A stretch of DNA of 64,000 nucleotides from Caulobacter sp. AP07 (GCF_000281955.1 NZ_AKKF01000239.1:1-64000); one strand, 5' to 3'. Counted from the first letter of the stretch, positions 52,739 to 62,765 are shown. Notes: a model not told the origin generated them from the letters alone. Program-made: numbers and translations.

Positions 52739-53365
52739 CTACTCCAGGATGTCGGCCGACGAGATCACCGAGACCAGCTCGGCCTGGCGATGCACGCCGA
52801 CCTTGATCATGGCCGAGGCCATCTGAACGCGCAGGGTGTTGATGCTGACATGGCGCTCGACGGCGATCTCGACCGGCTCGCGCCCCTGGACGACCCTGGA
52901 AACGATCTCGGCCTCCGCCGGCGAAAAGTTGAACATCATCCGCGCCCGCTCGGCCAGGCGCGGCGAAGCCCGGCCGACTTCGCGCACGGTGATCAGGGCG
53001 CAGCGAAAACTGCCCTCGCCGGTCGAGAACGGCTCGATCAGCAGCACCAGCGGCTTGGCGCTGCGCGACCGGTGAATCAGCATCGCTCCGGCGTGTCCCT
53101 GGCGAACCGCCGCGGCGATACGGCTATGCAGGGCTTCGGCCTCGAAATCGCTTTCGGTGGTCAACAGTCCGCCGTTCTCGGCCAGGCCGTCGCCTCGCGT
53201 CACGTAGCCCCAGGCCAGATCGTTGGCGGCATAGGCGCAACCTTCGCTGTCGGTGACGATGACGCCGAAGTTCACCAGGTTGAGGATGGCGTTGGCGACA
53301 TGCGCCTCGAAGACGCCGCGCTCGACAGCCGTATCCACGACTTCAATCATCTTTCTCAGCCCCAT
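52739..53365 (-). CDS. LuxR-type HTH regulator with PAS-like N-terminal domain
   Basis: A 208-residue protein. Residues about 20-130 resemble a PAS sensor (ANAILNLVNFGVIVTDSEGCAYAANDLA); the C-terminal FNFSPAEAEIVSRVVQGREPVEIAVERHVSINTLRVQMASAMIKVGV is a LuxR-family HTH. ATG at 53365 (MGLRKMIEVV) is chosen; an upstream start would add 33 basic residues. No receiver domain is seen, so it is not a standard response regulator. It could serve the peptide cluster on its left or the pilus operon on its right. Confidence 0.82.
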   Translation of the reverse strand: MGLRKMIEVVDTAVERGVFEAHVANAILNLVNFGVIVTDSEGCAYAANDLAWGYVTRGDGLAENGGLLTTESDFEAEALHSRIAAAVRQGHAGAMLIHRSRSAKPLVLLIEPFSTGEGSFRCALITVREVGRASPRLAERARMMFNFSPAEAEIVSRVVQGREPVEIAVERHVSINTLRVQMASAMIKVGVHRQAELVSVISSADILE

Positions 53366-53465
53366 CCGCGCACCCTCGCTACGTCTTCTCCTGCTTGCCT
53401 GACCGTCGCGAAGCGTTTGTGGGAAAGGTGAGCACGAAACGTAAAATTGTTTCAGAGTATTCACT

Positions 53466-53669
53466 CAACCACAAAGAATAGACACTTCATAGGCGAACAG
53501 AACAAAGCCTCCTTTCACCATTTGATGCTAACCATGAGCTAAAATCGCACCCCAAATTGGGTAGCTAAAAATGCTATTATTGAGACTCTGGGACAATAAA
53601 TTCCATCCATAAGACGAAATTTCGCCTAGTAAGATATATATACGTAAAAACAGCAAAATTCGCCGATCT
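53466..53669. other. AT-rich intergenic stretch
   Basis: About 200 bases of far lower GC than the rest of the window lie between the LuxR-type gene and the end of the pilus operon. It includes GCTAAAAATG, a TATATATA run near 53635 and the palindrome CGAAATTTCG near 53613. No gene is seen. It probably carries the promoter of the LuxR-type gene and may bind an AT-preferring chromosomal protein. Confidence 0.6.
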
Positions 53670-54188
53670 TCATTTGAGCAGTTCGATATGCACCAAGTGA
53701 CGGGTGACCGTCAGCAGACCGGAGTTCCAGCCGGCGTACAGCGCGCCTACCGCGATCGCCACGCCGTAGGGCAGGCCCGCCCGAGGCCGGGGCCACCCCG
53801 AGGCGACCAGCAACCCCTCGTAGGGCCGAACGGCCAGGGCCGTGACCGCCAGCACCCCGCCCGTCAGCGCGGTGGCCACCAACAGCAGCAGCAGGTTGTC
53901 CATCCCGGCGAACAGCGCCGCCGCGGCCAACAGCTTGACGTCGCCGGCGCCCATCACCCGGCCGACGAACATCGGAAAGCCGACGACCAGGGCCAAGGCG
54001 AAGGCGGCCAGGCAGGATAGCCAGCCGGGGGCCAGCCAGCCCTGCGTCAGCCCGACCAGGAACACGCCCACCAGCCCGACGACCGTCCAGTTGGGAATCC
54101 GCCGCGCCCAGATGTCGTAGCCGGCCGCCAGCAGCAGGAGACCGGCATAGGCGATCGACCAGGTCAGCCGGACATAGTCAATTTCCAT
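53670..54188 (-). CDS. cpaA: Prepilin peptidase CpaA/TadV (A24 family)
   Basis: A 172-residue membrane aspartic protease that cuts the leader of Flp prepilin and TadE-type pseudopilins. Catalytic Asp25 in YDIWARRIPNW and Asp83 in MGAGDVK are both present; about six helices follow the expected pattern. It lacks the N-terminal methylase domain, as is normal for Tad systems. Last gene of the operon, its start overlapping the TPR gene by 11 bases. Confidence 0.92.
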   Translation of the reverse strand: MEIDYVRLTWSIAYAGLLLLAAGYDIWARRIPNWTVVGLVGVFLVGLTQGWLAPGWLSCLAAFALALVVGFPMFVGRVMGAGDVKLLAAAALFAGMDNLLLLLVATALTGGVLAVTALAVRPYEGLLVASGWPRPRAGLPYGVAIAVGALYAGWNSGLLTVTRHLVHIELLK

Positions 54189-55101
54189 CGCCGACCCCGC
54201 GCCCGGCCTGGGCCTTGAGGCTGATCGCCAGCTTGCGGTTCTCGCTGGCCAGCGGGTAGTAGGCGCCGCGCGCCTGGCCGGCCTCGTCCAGCAATGTCAT
54301 CGCCTTCTCGTAGTCGCCGCGCAGCAGCGCCGCGAAGCCGGCGTTGTTGAGCAGGGCGGCGGAATCGTCCTTGCCCGCCCCGCGCGCCGAGGCGCGGCCG
54401 TAGTCGCCCTGCAGGGCCAGGACCAGCCTCAGATTGCCGCGCGCGGCGGTCAGGTCGGGCCGCTTCTCCAGCGCCGCCACGAAATCGGTCGAGGCCTCGC
54501 CCAGGCGTCCCTGCAACATGCGCGAATAGCCCCGGTTGTTCAGCGCCAAGGCGTCGCGGCCCGAGGCGTCCAGCGCCCGAGCGTAGGCCGCCTCGGCGTT
54601 GACCCAGTCGTGGCGGCGGTCGTATTCGCGGCCCAGGCCGTTCCAGGCCCGCCAGAGGTTCGGATCCCGGGTCGTCGCCGCCGACAGGGCGGTGACGGCC
54701 GCGGCCGCCTGTCCTTGGGCGGAAAGGGCCAGCCCCTCACCCTGGAGCGTCCTGGCGGCGAACGCCCCGTCGGCCGGAACCTGGCGAAAGGCGGCCAGGG
54801 CCGCGTCGTAGTCGCCGCGAGCCAGGCGGGTCTCGCCCATCAGCACCAGGAAACGGGGATCCTCGGCGCCGCCCATGAGGGCGTTGTTGAGCAGGCCGGT
54901 CGCGTCCACCGTCCGCCCTTCGGCCAGGGCCGCCTCGACGGCGGCCACGACCGCGTCCCGCGCGGCGGGGGCCTGTCCGGCGGAGGCCGCCGGCGTCGGC
55001 GTCGCCGACTTCGACCACGGCCATGCCCCCGCCGCCCAGCAGGGCGACCCGACGATGATCGCGACGCCGCAGACGGCGCCGAGCAGGAAAGCGCGCTTCA
55101 T
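54178..55101 (-). CDS. Exported TPR protein of the Tad operon
   Basis: A 307-residue protein with a signal peptide (LLGAVCGVAIIVGSPCWA) and several tetratricopeptide repeats (PRFLVLMGETRLARGDYDAALAAFRQVPADG; LWRAWNGLGREYDRRHDWVNAEAAYARAL; ALNNRGYSRMLQGRLGEASTDFVAALEKRPDLTAARGNLRLVLALQGDY). It resembles TadD-type periplasmic TPR proteins that help secretin assembly. Overlaps tadD and cpaA by a few bases, so co-translated. Confidence 0.88.
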   Translation of the reverse strand: MKRAFLLGAVCGVAIIVGSPCWAAGAWPWSKSATPTPAASAGQAPAARDAVVAAVEAALAEGRTVDATGLLNNALMGGAEDPRFLVLMGETRLARGDYDAALAAFRQVPADGAFAARTLQGEGLALSAQGQAAAAVTALSAATTRDPNLWRAWNGLGREYDRRHDWVNAEAAYARALDASGRDALALNNRGYSRMLQGRLGEASTDFVAALEKRPDLTAARGNLRLVLALQGDYGRASARGAGKDDSAALLNNAGFAALLRGDYEKAMTLLDEAGQARGAYYPLASENRKLAISLKAQAGRGVGDGN

Positions 55102-55673
55102 GCCTTGGTCCTCGGAAGGGTGGGAGATGTCACGGCCGCCGAGTCGGGCGACGCGGCGGGGTTCGACGCCCCGGCCGGTACGGGCGCCGGACCGGCGGCC
55201 GGCGCGAGCGGCGGCGTGGCCGCCTGGAGCGTCGGCGAGCTTGCCTTCAGCCCCCGGAGTCGCGCCGAATAGGCGATGTTGTGGGCGACGATCGCCGAGT
55301 TCGGATCGGCCTGGAGGGCGCGGGCATAGTACCGGCCGCTGAGGTCGAAACGGCCCAGTTCGTCATAGACCACGCCCTGGGCGTTCAGCACCCGGACGTC
55401 GCCCGGGGCACGGGCGGCGGCCACCTGCAGCAGGTCCAGCGCCAGGGCGTAGTCGCGCGCCCGGATCGCGTCGGCCGCCCGCGCGTAGAGCCGGTTGACC
55501 ACCGCGGCGGGATCGGGCGGGGCCAGGTCGGGGTTGGGCACGGCGCGGATGCGGACATCCATCGGCGCCCGGCTGGCGAGCTGCCCCTGTCCGGTCAGCC
55601 GTCCCCAGATCGAACACCCCCCCAGCGCCGGAAGCACCAGGCAGCAGCACGCCGTCAGCAGGAAGCGTCGCAT
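55098..55673 (-). CDS. tadD: TadD-like TPR lipoprotein
   Basis: A 191-residue lipoprotein (LTACCCLVLPALGGCSIWG) with TPR units around YARAADAIRARDYALALDLLQVAAARAPGDVRVLNAQGVVYDELGRFDLSGRYYARAL. TadD is thought to act as a pilotin-like factor in Tad pilus assembly. The C-terminal 45 residues are Ala/Pro-rich. It starts one base from the tadC stop and overlaps the next TPR gene by four. Confidence 0.88.
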   Translation of the reverse strand: MRRFLLTACCCLVLPALGGCSIWGRLTGQGQLASRAPMDVRIRAVPNPDLAPPDPAAVVNRLYARAADAIRARDYALALDLLQVAAARAPGDVRVLNAQGVVYDELGRFDLSGRYYARALQADPNSAIVAHNIAYSARLRGLKASSPTLQAATPPLAPAAGPAPVPAGASNPAASPDSAAVTSPTLPRTKA

Positions 55674-55674
55674 G

Positions 55675-56622
55675 TCAGTGATGTCCTTTCAGGGCGGGCA
55701 GCAGGTTGTGGGCGACGTCCAGGCCCGCCGGCAACAGCAGGGCCGTGACGATGACCGGCAGGATGCAGGCCACGAGCGGCATGGTCAGCAGCACCGGGAT
55801 GCGCATGGCCTTCTCCTCGCCGCGCAGGAACCGCCGTTCGCGCAGCTCGCTCGAATAGGACCGCAGGGTCTGGGTGATGCTGGCCCCGAGGCTCTCGGTC
55901 TGGATCATCAGCGCGGCGAAGGCCCGCAGGGAGTCGACGTTGATCCGCTCGGCCATCCGTCGCAGGGCGTCGGAGCGGCTGCGCCCGGCGCGCAGTTCCT
56001 GGGAGACGCGATTGAACTCGCAGGCGATGTCGCAATGCGAATTGGCGATCTCCTGGCTGACCCGCACGAAGGCCGCGTCGACGCCCAGGCCCGCCTCGAC
56101 GCACACCATCATCAGGTCCAGGGCGTCGGGGAACTGGTTCTCCAACCGCTCACGACGGTCGGTGGCCCGCAGGTCCACGTAGATGGCCGGCGCCGTCAGG
56201 CCGACGCCGCACAGGAGAAGGGCCCCGATGATCAGCTGCGCGCCGGTGATCGGCGCCGAGGTCAGCTTCTGCGAGACGACCAGCAGCAGGGGCAGGCCCG
56301 CGGCCGTGATCACGCGGATCAGCACGTACAGGGACGGGGCCGACGGATGGGTGAAGCCGGCCTCGATCAGGGTGCGCGCCTGCCCCCGCGGGGTCTTGTC
56401 GGCGGCGCCGGGCAGTCGCGACTGCACCCAGGCCAGGACGGGATTCTTGACCTCGGAGTCCTTCAGCAAGCCTTCGCCGGTCGGACCGGTCAGCGTCCCA
56501 TCCGCGGTCGGACGATCCTTCATCCGCCGCCGCAGGACGGCCACCCGCTCTATCCGCTGAAGCACCACCCAGGTCACGCCGACCACGCCCAGGAAGATTC
56601 CGATCAAGAGGAGCATGTCCAT
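55675..56622 (-). CDS. tadC: Tad inner membrane platform protein TadC (CpaH)
   Basis: A 315-residue type II secretion F-domain protein. Helices at the N-terminus (LLLIGIFLGVVGVTWVVL) and around residues 115-160, then the cytoplasmic F domain with FPDALDLMMVCVEAGLGVDAAFVRVSQEI and SLGASITQTLRSYSSELRERR, and terminal helices. The frame is open upstream, but ATG at 56622 (MDMLLLIG) is the natural start. Pairs with TadB to form the pilus assembly platform. Confidence 0.93.
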   Translation of the reverse strand: MDMLLLIGIFLGVVGVTWVVLQRIERVAVLRRRMKDRPTADGTLTGPTGEGLLKDSEVKNPVLAWVQSRLPGAADKTPRGQARTLIEAGFTHPSAPSLYVLIRVITAAGLPLLLVVSQKLTSAPITGAQLIIGALLLCGVGLTAPAIYVDLRATDRRERLENQFPDALDLMMVCVEAGLGVDAAFVRVSQEIANSHCDIACEFNRVSQELRAGRSRSDALRRMAERINVDSLRAFAALMIQTESLGASITQTLRSYSSELRERRFLRGEEKAMRIPVLLTMPLVACILPVIVTALLLPAGLDVAHNLLPALKGHH

Positions 56623-56630
56623 GTCCGACC

Positions 56631-57626
56631 TCAGTATTTGAAGTTGACGATCCGGCGGATCATCAACTGGCCGATGAGGTAGAGCACCACCACGCCGCCG
56701 ACGACGGGCCAGAAGGCCGGGTCGGAGAACTTGCTGGTGTAGAACTCGGGATGGAAAATGCTGACCGCCGAGACGCAGAGGATCGGCAGCAAGCTGAGGA
56801 TCAGGGCCGACATGCGCCCCTCGCTGGACAGCGCCTGGATGCGCTTGTTGAGCGAGGCGCGGCCGCGGATCACCGTCGCCAGACCCGCCAGGATCTCGGC
56901 CAGGTTGCCGCCGGTCTCGTTCTGGATGGCGATGCTGACGGCGAAGAAGGCGACGTCGGACGAACCGGTGCGCCGCGCCAGGCTGGCCAGGGCGTCCTTG
57001 AACTCGCCGCCATAGGTGGTCTCGTCCATGACCAAGCCGAACTCGGTGCCGATCGGGTCGGACATTTCCTGGGTCACCAGGTTGACCGCCGAGATCACCG
57101 GATGGCCGGCGCGCAGGGCCCGCACCATGACGTCCAGCGCCAGGGGCAGTTGTTCCTCCAGCCTGCGCAGGCGGCTGGCGCGACGGCCGACGATCCACAT
57201 CAGGGCGACGGCGCCCGACAGGCCCGCCGCGCCCACGGCCGCCATCATCACCTGGGGAAAGGGGGTGCTGATCGGCGAGGACCGCAGGAAGACCATGGCC
57301 ACCAGCCATAGCCCTCCGGCCACGGCGGCGGTGAAGCCGACGACCTGCAGCGGCCCGGCCGTCAGTCCGGCCTGGCGGCAATAGAGCGTGGCGCGGTCGT
57401 GCAGCGCCCCGTAGGGCGTGCGGCCGATCCAGCTGGCCCGCGTCTTGCGCAGGAGCGTCTGGTAGACTTGGTCGGGCGCCATGCCGCTGGCCATCAGGGT
57501 CAGGCGGCGATTGACCCGCTGGCCGTGCTCGCGAGCGCCCATGTACAGGCCGAACAGCGCCTGGCCGCCCAGCACCACGGCCGTGAAGACCAGAACCAGA
57601 ACCATGGGGGGGAGAAAGCTTTCCAT
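56631..57626 (-). CDS. tadB: Tad inner membrane platform protein TadB (CpaG)
   Basis: A 331-residue F-domain protein with an N-terminal helix ([21 protein letters not shown]), two middle helices, and the F domain [29 protein letters not shown] ... [46 protein letters not shown]. Partner of TadC. Four bases after the CpaF stop. Confidence 0.93.
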   Translation of the reverse strand: MESFLPPMVLVLVFTAVVLGGQALFGLYMGAREHGQRVNRRLTLMASGMAPDQVYQTLLRKTRASWIGRTPYGALHDRATLYCRQAGLTAGPLQVVGFTAAVAGGLWLVAMVFLRSSPISTPFPQVMMAAVGAAGLSGAVALMWIVGRRASRLRRLEEQLPLALDVMVRALRAGHPVISAVNLVTQEMSDPIGTEFGLVMDETTYGGEFKDALASLARRTGSSDVAFFAVSIAIQNETGGNLAEILAGLATVIRGRASLNKRIQALSSEGRMSALILSLLPILCVSAVSIFHPEFYTSKFSDPAFWPVVGGVVVLYLIGQLMIRRIVNFKY

Positions 57627-57630
57627 GGCG

Positions 57631-58977
57631 TCACGCCGAGACCCGGCCGGGCGCGAACAGGTCGATCGGCAGCTCGATGCCGCGCGCGCGCAGCACCTCC
57701 ATGAGCCGGGGCCGCACGCCGGTGGCCTCGTACTGGCCGACCACCTTTCCGTCGGTCCCGCGACCGATCCGCCGGAAGCGGAAGATTTCCTGCATGCAGA
57801 TGACGTCCTCTTCCATGCCCGAGATCTCGGAAATCGAGACGATGCGGCGGGCGCCGTCCTCCATGCGCTCGGCCTGGACGACGACGTGGATGGCCGAGGC
57901 GATCTGGCCGCGGATCGAGCGGGCCGGGATGTCGAGCCCCGCCATGCCGATCATCTGCTCGACGCGCGACAGGGCGTCGCGCGCGGTGTTGGCGTGGACG
58001 GTCGTCATCGAGCCGTCGTGGCCGGTGTTCATCGCCTGCAGCATGTCGAAGGCTTCGCCCGAGCGGACTTCGCCGACGATGATCCGGTCGGGACGCATGC
58101 GCAGGGCGTTGCGGACCAGTTCGCGCTGCTGCACTTCGCCCTGGCCCTCGATGTTGGCGGGCCGGGTCTCCAGCCGCCCCACATGCGATTGCTGCAGTTG
58201 CAGCTCGGCGGAGTCCTCGATGGTGATGATCCGCTCGTGGTCGTCGATATAGGCCGACAGGGCGTTGAGCAGGGTGGTCTTGCCCGAGCCGGTGCCGCCC
58301 GAGATCAGCACGTTGCGCCGCGCCTGGACGATGGCCTCGAGCACCATCGCCATCTCCTGGGTGATGCTGCCCAGCTCCACCAGGCGGCTCATGGCCAGGG
58401 GCACGCGCGAGAACTTGCGGATCGAGACCAGCGGCCCGTCCACGGCCAGCGGCGGGATGATGGCGTTGACCCGCGAGCCATCGGCCAGGCGGGCGTCGAC
58501 CATCGGCGCGGACTCGTCCACCCGCCGGCCTACCGCCGCGACGATCTTGTTGATGATCCGCACCAGGTGCCGGGTGTCCTGGAAGCGCACGTTGGTGCGC
58601 TGCAACCGCCCGGCCCGCTCCACATAGACGGCCTCGTGGGTGTTGATCAGGATGTCGGTGATGCTGTCGTCCTTCAGCAGCGGCTCCAACGGCCCCAGTC
58701 CCAGAAGTTCGTCGAGGATCTCGTCGATCAGGAGGTCGGTCTGGCCCGGGGTCAGCAGGCGCTTTTCCTCGGCCAGCAGGCCGATCACCGCGCCGCGGAT
58801 CTCCATGCGCAGGGTCTCGCGCGGGGTCCTGTCCAGCAGGCTGAGGTTCAGCAGATCGATCAGCCGCTGGTGCAGCCGCACCTTCAGGCCCAGGGCGTCG
58901 TCGATCGGCGTGGTCAGCGGATAGTCCGCCGGAACCGCCGTTGCTTCGATATGTCGGGACTCGTCGTTCCAGAACAT
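57631..58977 (-). CDS. cpaF: Tad pilus ATPase CpaF/TadA
   Basis: A 448-residue secretion ATPase powering pilus extension and retraction. Walker [17 protein letters not shown], Walker [17 protein letters not shown] and the His box [19 protein letters not shown] are intact. The N-terminal helical domain ([35 protein letters not shown]) is typical. Located between CpaE and TadB as in other Tad operons. Confidence 0.96.
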   Translation of the reverse strand: MFWNDESRHIEATAVPADYPLTTPIDDALGLKVRLHQRLIDLLNLSLLDRTPRETLRMEIRGAVIGLLAEEKRLLTPGQTDLLIDEILDELLGLGPLEPLLKDDSITDILINTHEAVYVERAGRLQRTNVRFQDTRHLVRIINKIVAAVGRRVDESAPMVDARLADGSRVNAIIPPLAVDGPLVSIRKFSRVPLAMSRLVELGSITQEMAMVLEAIVQARRNVLISGGTGSGKTTLLNALSAYIDDHERIITIEDSAELQLQQSHVGRLETRPANIEGQGEVQQRELVRNALRMRPDRIIVGEVRSGEAFDMLQAMNTGHDGSMTTVHANTARDALSRVEQMIGMAGLDIPARSIRGQIASAIHVVVQAERMEDGARRIVSISEISGMEEDVICMQEIFRFRRIGRGTDGKVVGQYEATGVRPRLMEVLRARGIELPIDLFAPGRVSA

Positions 58978-58984
58978 GACAGCC

Positions 58985-60202
58985 TCACCTTCCCATGACG
59001 GCGGCGGCCGGCCCGGCGTGGACGGGCGCGACGACCTCGGCCAGGCGGGCGATCGCCGCCTCGATCTTGCTGCCGCGCCGCAGGGCGCTCAGCGCCACGC
59101 CCTCGTCGATGGCCTGGTGCATCAGCCGGCGGTCCTCGGGGATCACCAGGTCGAACGGGCGACCGATGGCCTGCTGGGCGGCCTTCAGCGAGATGCCGCT
59201 GGCGCTCTCGGATTCGACCTGGTTGCAGATCAGGGTGACGGGGATGTCGTCCAGGGCCTGGGCGGCCAGCATGTGCAGCTGCCGGCGGGCCAGATAGACG
59301 TGCGGCACCGACAGGCGGGTGACCAGCAGGATGCGCTGCGACTGGCGCAGCAGCCGGTTGGTCCACGCGGTCCACACCGTCGGCAGGTCGATCAGGGTGA
59401 TCTCGAAATCCCGGCGAAGCCCCGCCAGCAGGCCGTCGATCAAGGCCGGGTTCAGGGTCTCGATCGGCATCAGGTCGTGCGGTGCGGCCAGCACGCAGGC
59501 GCCGCTGCGGTGCGACGGCAGGGACGAGGCGAAGGGCACCTCCTCCACGGCGCCGCCGGCCGCCAGCACCTGGGCCACGGTCACCGTGTCCGGCACGTCG
59601 AGATAGAGGGCCGCCGCGCCCATCTGCAGGTCGAGATCGGCCAGGCAGACGCCGGCCAGGGCCGGGTTGACGGCCAGCATCACCGCCAGCTGGGCCGCCA
59701 GCGAGGTCGCCCCGACCCCGCCCCCGGCCTTCAGCAAGGTGACGACCTCGCCGCGCCGCCGCTGGGCGCGACCGGTGTCGAGGCGGCAGAAGATCCGCTC
59801 CAGGGCGATGGCCAGGGCTGTGTCGGTGACCGGCGCGGGCAGCACGTCCGCCGCCCCCAGATGGATCAGTCGGCGCGTGGTCTCGATGTCGGCGGCCCGC
59901 ACCAGCACCAGCACCTCCACCCGACCGGCGCTGGCGGCGACGCGCGTGGCCAGCCGCTCCTGTTCGGCCACGTCGGCGGCGTCCAGGCCGACGATCAGCA
60001 GATCGAAGGTCTGGGCCGCGCGCTCCGGCCAGGCGCCGTCGAGGACCTGGAAGGTGACGGCCGGGAACATGGCCGACAGCATGGCCACCGGCGGTTCCGG
60101 GCCAAGGCCCGGCCCGCACAGGCCCACGCGCCAGGCGCAAGGCCGCCTGGGCGCGGCGACGGGATCCTCTGTCTTCGGCCGTCCGAAATGGAGCAGGCTC
60201 AT
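58985..60202 (-). CDS. cpaE: Tad localisation protein CpaE/TadZ
   Basis: A 405-residue ParA/MinD-family protein with an N-terminal receiver-like domain (residues about 25-145) that lacks usual phosphorylation residues. The P-loop reads LKAGGGVGATSLAAQLA: the Lys/Thr pair of the ordinary GKT is replaced by Ala-Thr, as is common in TadZ. DLDLQMGAAALYLD follows. TadZ/CpaE directs the pilus machine to a cell pole. It overlaps the TadE-like gene by four bases. Confidence 0.92.
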   Translation of the reverse strand: MSLLHFGRPKTEDPVAAPRRPCAWRVGLCGPGLGPEPPVAMLSAMFPAVTFQVLDGAWPERAAQTFDLLIVGLDAADVAEQERLATRVAASAGRVEVLVLVRAADIETTRRLIHLGAADVLPAPVTDTALAIALERIFCRLDTGRAQRRRGEVVTLLKAGGGVGATSLAAQLAVMLAVNPALAGVCLADLDLQMGAAALYLDVPDTVTVAQVLAAGGAVEEVPFASSLPSHRSGACVLAAPHDLMPIETLNPALIDGLLAGLRRDFEITLIDLPTVWTAWTNRLLRQSQRILLVTRLSVPHVYLARRQLHMLAAQALDDIPVTLICNQVESESASGISLKAAQQAIGRPFDLVIPEDRRLMHQAIDEGVALSALRRGSKIEAAIARLAEVVAPVHAGPAAAVMGR

Positions 60203-60792
60203 GAAAGGCTCTCCCCGCTAAGTGTCGACGCCGTCGCCGGCAAGGTGAACGGCTGAACGCCGAAGATCTGGAGGGCCGCGCTCTGGAAGGTCACGCCGGT
60301 CAGGCTGACCGTGACCAGAGGCTCCATGTCGGGCGCGTAGGGGTTGCCCACCTTGCCCAGGCCGACATGGCGATAGGTGATGACCACGTTGGCGGCGGCG
60401 ATGTCGGGGTCGTAGGCCTGCATCTTGGCCAGCACCGCGTTAAACGTCGTGGTGTCGAAGCCTGGGCTGCCGCCGCTGCCGACGATCTGGGTGCAGGTCG
60501 AGCCCGCCCCCGTGCATCTGAAGGCCATGTCGGGCACCACCTGGCCGCCGCCCAAAGTGGCGGAGCCGTCGTAGTTGGCCATGTAGGTCGCGATGATCGG
60601 GCTGACGACGGCCAGGCGCACGCCCTCGCGGGTGGCGGCCTTGGCCGTGTTGATGCGCCAGGCCAGGCGGCCCATGTCGACGACGCCCAGCAACATCGAG
60701 ACGAACACCAGGCACACCAGGCCGAACTCGACGGCGGTGGTTCCCCGCTGTTCACGGACCAGGCGGGAGAAGAGGCTGGCGCGGCGCATCAT
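60199..60792 (-). CDS. TadE-like pseudopilin (second copy)
   Basis: A 197-residue protein with the TadE N-terminal segment RGTTAVEFGLVCLVFVSMLLGVVDMGRLAWRIN, a hydrophobic helix with the Glu at the +5-like position that guides processing by CpaA. A periplasmic domain with two Cys (RCTGAGSTCTQ) follows. ATG at 60792 overlaps the previous stop (ATGA); a GTG at 60801 is another option. Confidence 0.88.
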   Translation of the reverse strand: MMRRASLFSRLVREQRGTTAVEFGLVCLVFVSMLLGVVDMGRLAWRINTAKAATREGVRLAVVSPIIATYMANYDGSATLGGGQVVPDMAFRCTGAGSTCTQIVGSGGSPGFDTTTFNAVLAKMQAYDPDIAAANVVITYRHVGLGKVGNPYAPDMEPLVTVSLTGVTFQSAALQIFGVQPFTLPATASTLSGESLS

Positions 60793-61289
60793 TCGGTCCA
60801 CGCTTGCTGGGCGCTGACCGAGAAGGTGGTCAGGCTGACGCCGGTCAGGCCGCCGAAGGCGTCGATATAGGGCGGCGAGGCCGTCACCTTGACGACCGGC
60901 ACATTGGCCATGTCCTCGTAGCGGCCCAGATAGGTTCCGCCCGCGTTGCTGACGCAGCTGACCGTGACGACGACGCTGGCGTCGCTGGTCCAGTTGGCGA
61001 TCAGGGGCCCGCCGGTCGCGGTGATGTCGCCGGTGCGCGCCAGGTGCTGCACATGCAGTTGATCGCTCGCCGACAGCCCCGCGCAGGTCATCGGCAGGGG
61101 GGCGGCGTAGCGAGCCGCGTCACGCACCGCCGAGACGGCGATGTGGTAGTTCCAGAACAACCGCCCGACGCCGATGAAGGCGAACATCAGCAGCATCAGG
61201 AACGGCAGGACCAGGGCGAACTCGACCGCCGCCGAGCCGCCGCGCCCGGCCAGGAACCGGCGCAGGTGGGGGGCGATCCGGCTAATCAT
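60789..61289 (-). CDS. TadE-like pseudopilin (first copy)
   Basis: A 166-residue protein with GGSAAVEFALVLPFLMLLMFAFIGVGRLFWNYHIAVSAVRDAARYAA, the TadE signature, and a short periplasmic domain with paired Cys (LPMTCAGL; VSCVSNAGG). It overlaps TadG by eight bases. Two TadE copies in a row suggest minor pilins of different function, as with TadE and TadF. Confidence 0.9.
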   Translation of the reverse strand: MISRIAPHLRRFLAGRGGSAAVEFALVLPFLMLLMFAFIGVGRLFWNYHIAVSAVRDAARYAAPLPMTCAGLSASDQLHVQHLARTGDITATGGPLIANWTSDASVVVTVSCVSNAGGTYLGRYEDMANVPVVKVTASPPYIDAFGGLTGVSLTTFSVSAQQAWTE

Positions 61290-62763
61290 AGAGCCGCACC
61301 GAATAGAGCTTGGTCTCCGCGCCCACCGACGAGACGTCGGTGGTGGCGCCGATCACCTCGCCGTAGATCGTGTTGTTGACCGCCGGCGCCGTCAGGAACA
61401 GGTCGACATAGGAAATGATGTGCACGGTCGAGCTGCCGTGGACGTTGTCGGCCTTGCAGTTGGCGACCACGACCGAGATCGTGCGACGGTCGGGCGTGGA
61501 CTGGGAGCCCAGCTTGTTGCACTGGGGCGCGGCGTAGTCGTGCGAACCGCTGACGGCCGTCTGGCCGTCGGAGAACGCGCCGGCCGGCGTGGCGATCGCG
61601 CCGCTCAGCATGGCCAGCTCCCACTTGTAGACCTGGTAGCGGGTCGGGGACGTGCCGCCGGCCGCCGGGGCGGGTCCGTAGGCGGCCCAGCCCGAACCCG
61701 TCGCGCCGGCCGGGACCTGCGGGATGTAGGTGCTGGGCGTGATCCCCGAATGGTTGGTGGCGAAGTACTTGGCGGCGTTCCAGACGCCCGTGCCGACCAC
61801 GTTCGCGGTGGTCTGGTCACAGTCGAGCGGGAAACTCATGCCGCCGGCGACCGCCGTGGCGTTCGCGCAGGAATTGTCGGGCGTCGAGACGGTCGGCGTG
61901 CAGGCGCTGTTGCCGGCGGCGGTCTTGCCGCCGATCATGGTGTTCATGGCCGGGGCGAAGAAGATGTCGTTCTTGTTGCCGCCCGCCGACGACTTGTAGA
62001 TATCGAAGCGGGTGTTGAACCAGTCGTCGGCCGAGGCGATGTTGCCAGGCTGCGTCTGGGCCGTCGTGCCGAAGCACTCGGTCAGCGGCGGGTTGCGGCC
62101 CATGGCGTTCTTGACGTCGGCCGCGCCGGACCCCACCGACAGGAAGCCGAAATTGCCGGGGCCCCATGCGCCGTTGCCGCCGGGCGGCGGGGTCAGCAGG
62201 AAGCTGTGGCCGATATAGGCGTCGCCGTCGAAGGTCAGGTTGCCGCCGACTTCCGTCGGATTGCAGATCAGCAGCGGCGGCACCTTGCAGATCGCCGTGC
62301 CGTAGCCGGCCACCGCGTGGGCGGTGGCGTTGAAGCCGGTGGCCCCGGTCAGCATCCCGAACACCAGGCCCAGCGACCGCGGCGTCAGGTTGATGCGGAT
62401 GAACTGGGCGCCCGCATCGGTGGTGGCCACGACGTCCGGCGCGCGGGCGCTGAGGAAGGCGATGTCGGCGGGCACGACCGCGACATTGGTCTCGAAGGCG
62501 TCGGCCAGGGCCTCGCGGTTGCCGACCAGGCTGCCCATGGCCGCGGACTGCGCCCGCCCCATCGCGCCGGAGCTTCCGTCCAGCTGGCTGGCCCCAGCCA
62601 GGGCCGCGGCGTCGACGGCGCTTTCCAGCTCGGCCCTCAGGGCGTAGGCGCGGCTGATGTCGTAGGCCAGGCCGCCGATCCCCACCAGGGCGATCAGGGC
62701 GACCCCCGTGAGGGCCGCCACCGCGCCGGACTGGTCATGCAGAAAACGTTGGACGAGTGACAT
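61282..62763 (-). CDS. TadG-like pilus assembly protein
   Basis: A 493-residue membrane-anchored protein. The N-terminal Tad_N domain QSGAVAALTGVALIALVGIGGLAYDISRAYALRAELESAVDAAALAGAS is clear. The large periplasmic part is rich in Asn, Gly, Pro and Cys and shows no vWA MIDAS motif that I can find, unlike classical TadG. Role is probably in anchoring or tip functions of the Flp pilus. Confidence 0.88.
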   Translation of the reverse strand: MSLVQRFLHDQSGAVAALTGVALIALVGIGGLAYDISRAYALRAELESAVDAAALAGASQLDGSSGAMGRAQSAAMGSLVGNREALADAFETNVAVVPADIAFLSARAPDVVATTDAGAQFIRINLTPRSLGLVFGMLTGATGFNATAHAVAGYGTAICKVPPLLICNPTEVGGNLTFDGDAYIGHSFLLTPPPGGNGAWGPGNFGFLSVGSGAADVKNAMGRNPPLTECFGTTAQTQPGNIASADDWFNTRFDIYKSSAGGNKNDIFFAPAMNTMIGGKTAAGNSACTPTVSTPDNSCANATAVAGGMSFPLDCDQTTANVVGTGVWNAAKYFATNHSGITPSTYIPQVPAGATGSGWAAYGPAPAAGGTSPTRYQVYKWELAMLSGAIATPAGAFSDGQTAVSGSHDYAAPQCNKLGSQSTPDRRTISVVVANCKADNVHGSSTVHIISYVDLFLTAPAVNNTIYGEVIGATTDVSSVGAETKLYSVRLYD

Positions 62764-62765
62764 GA

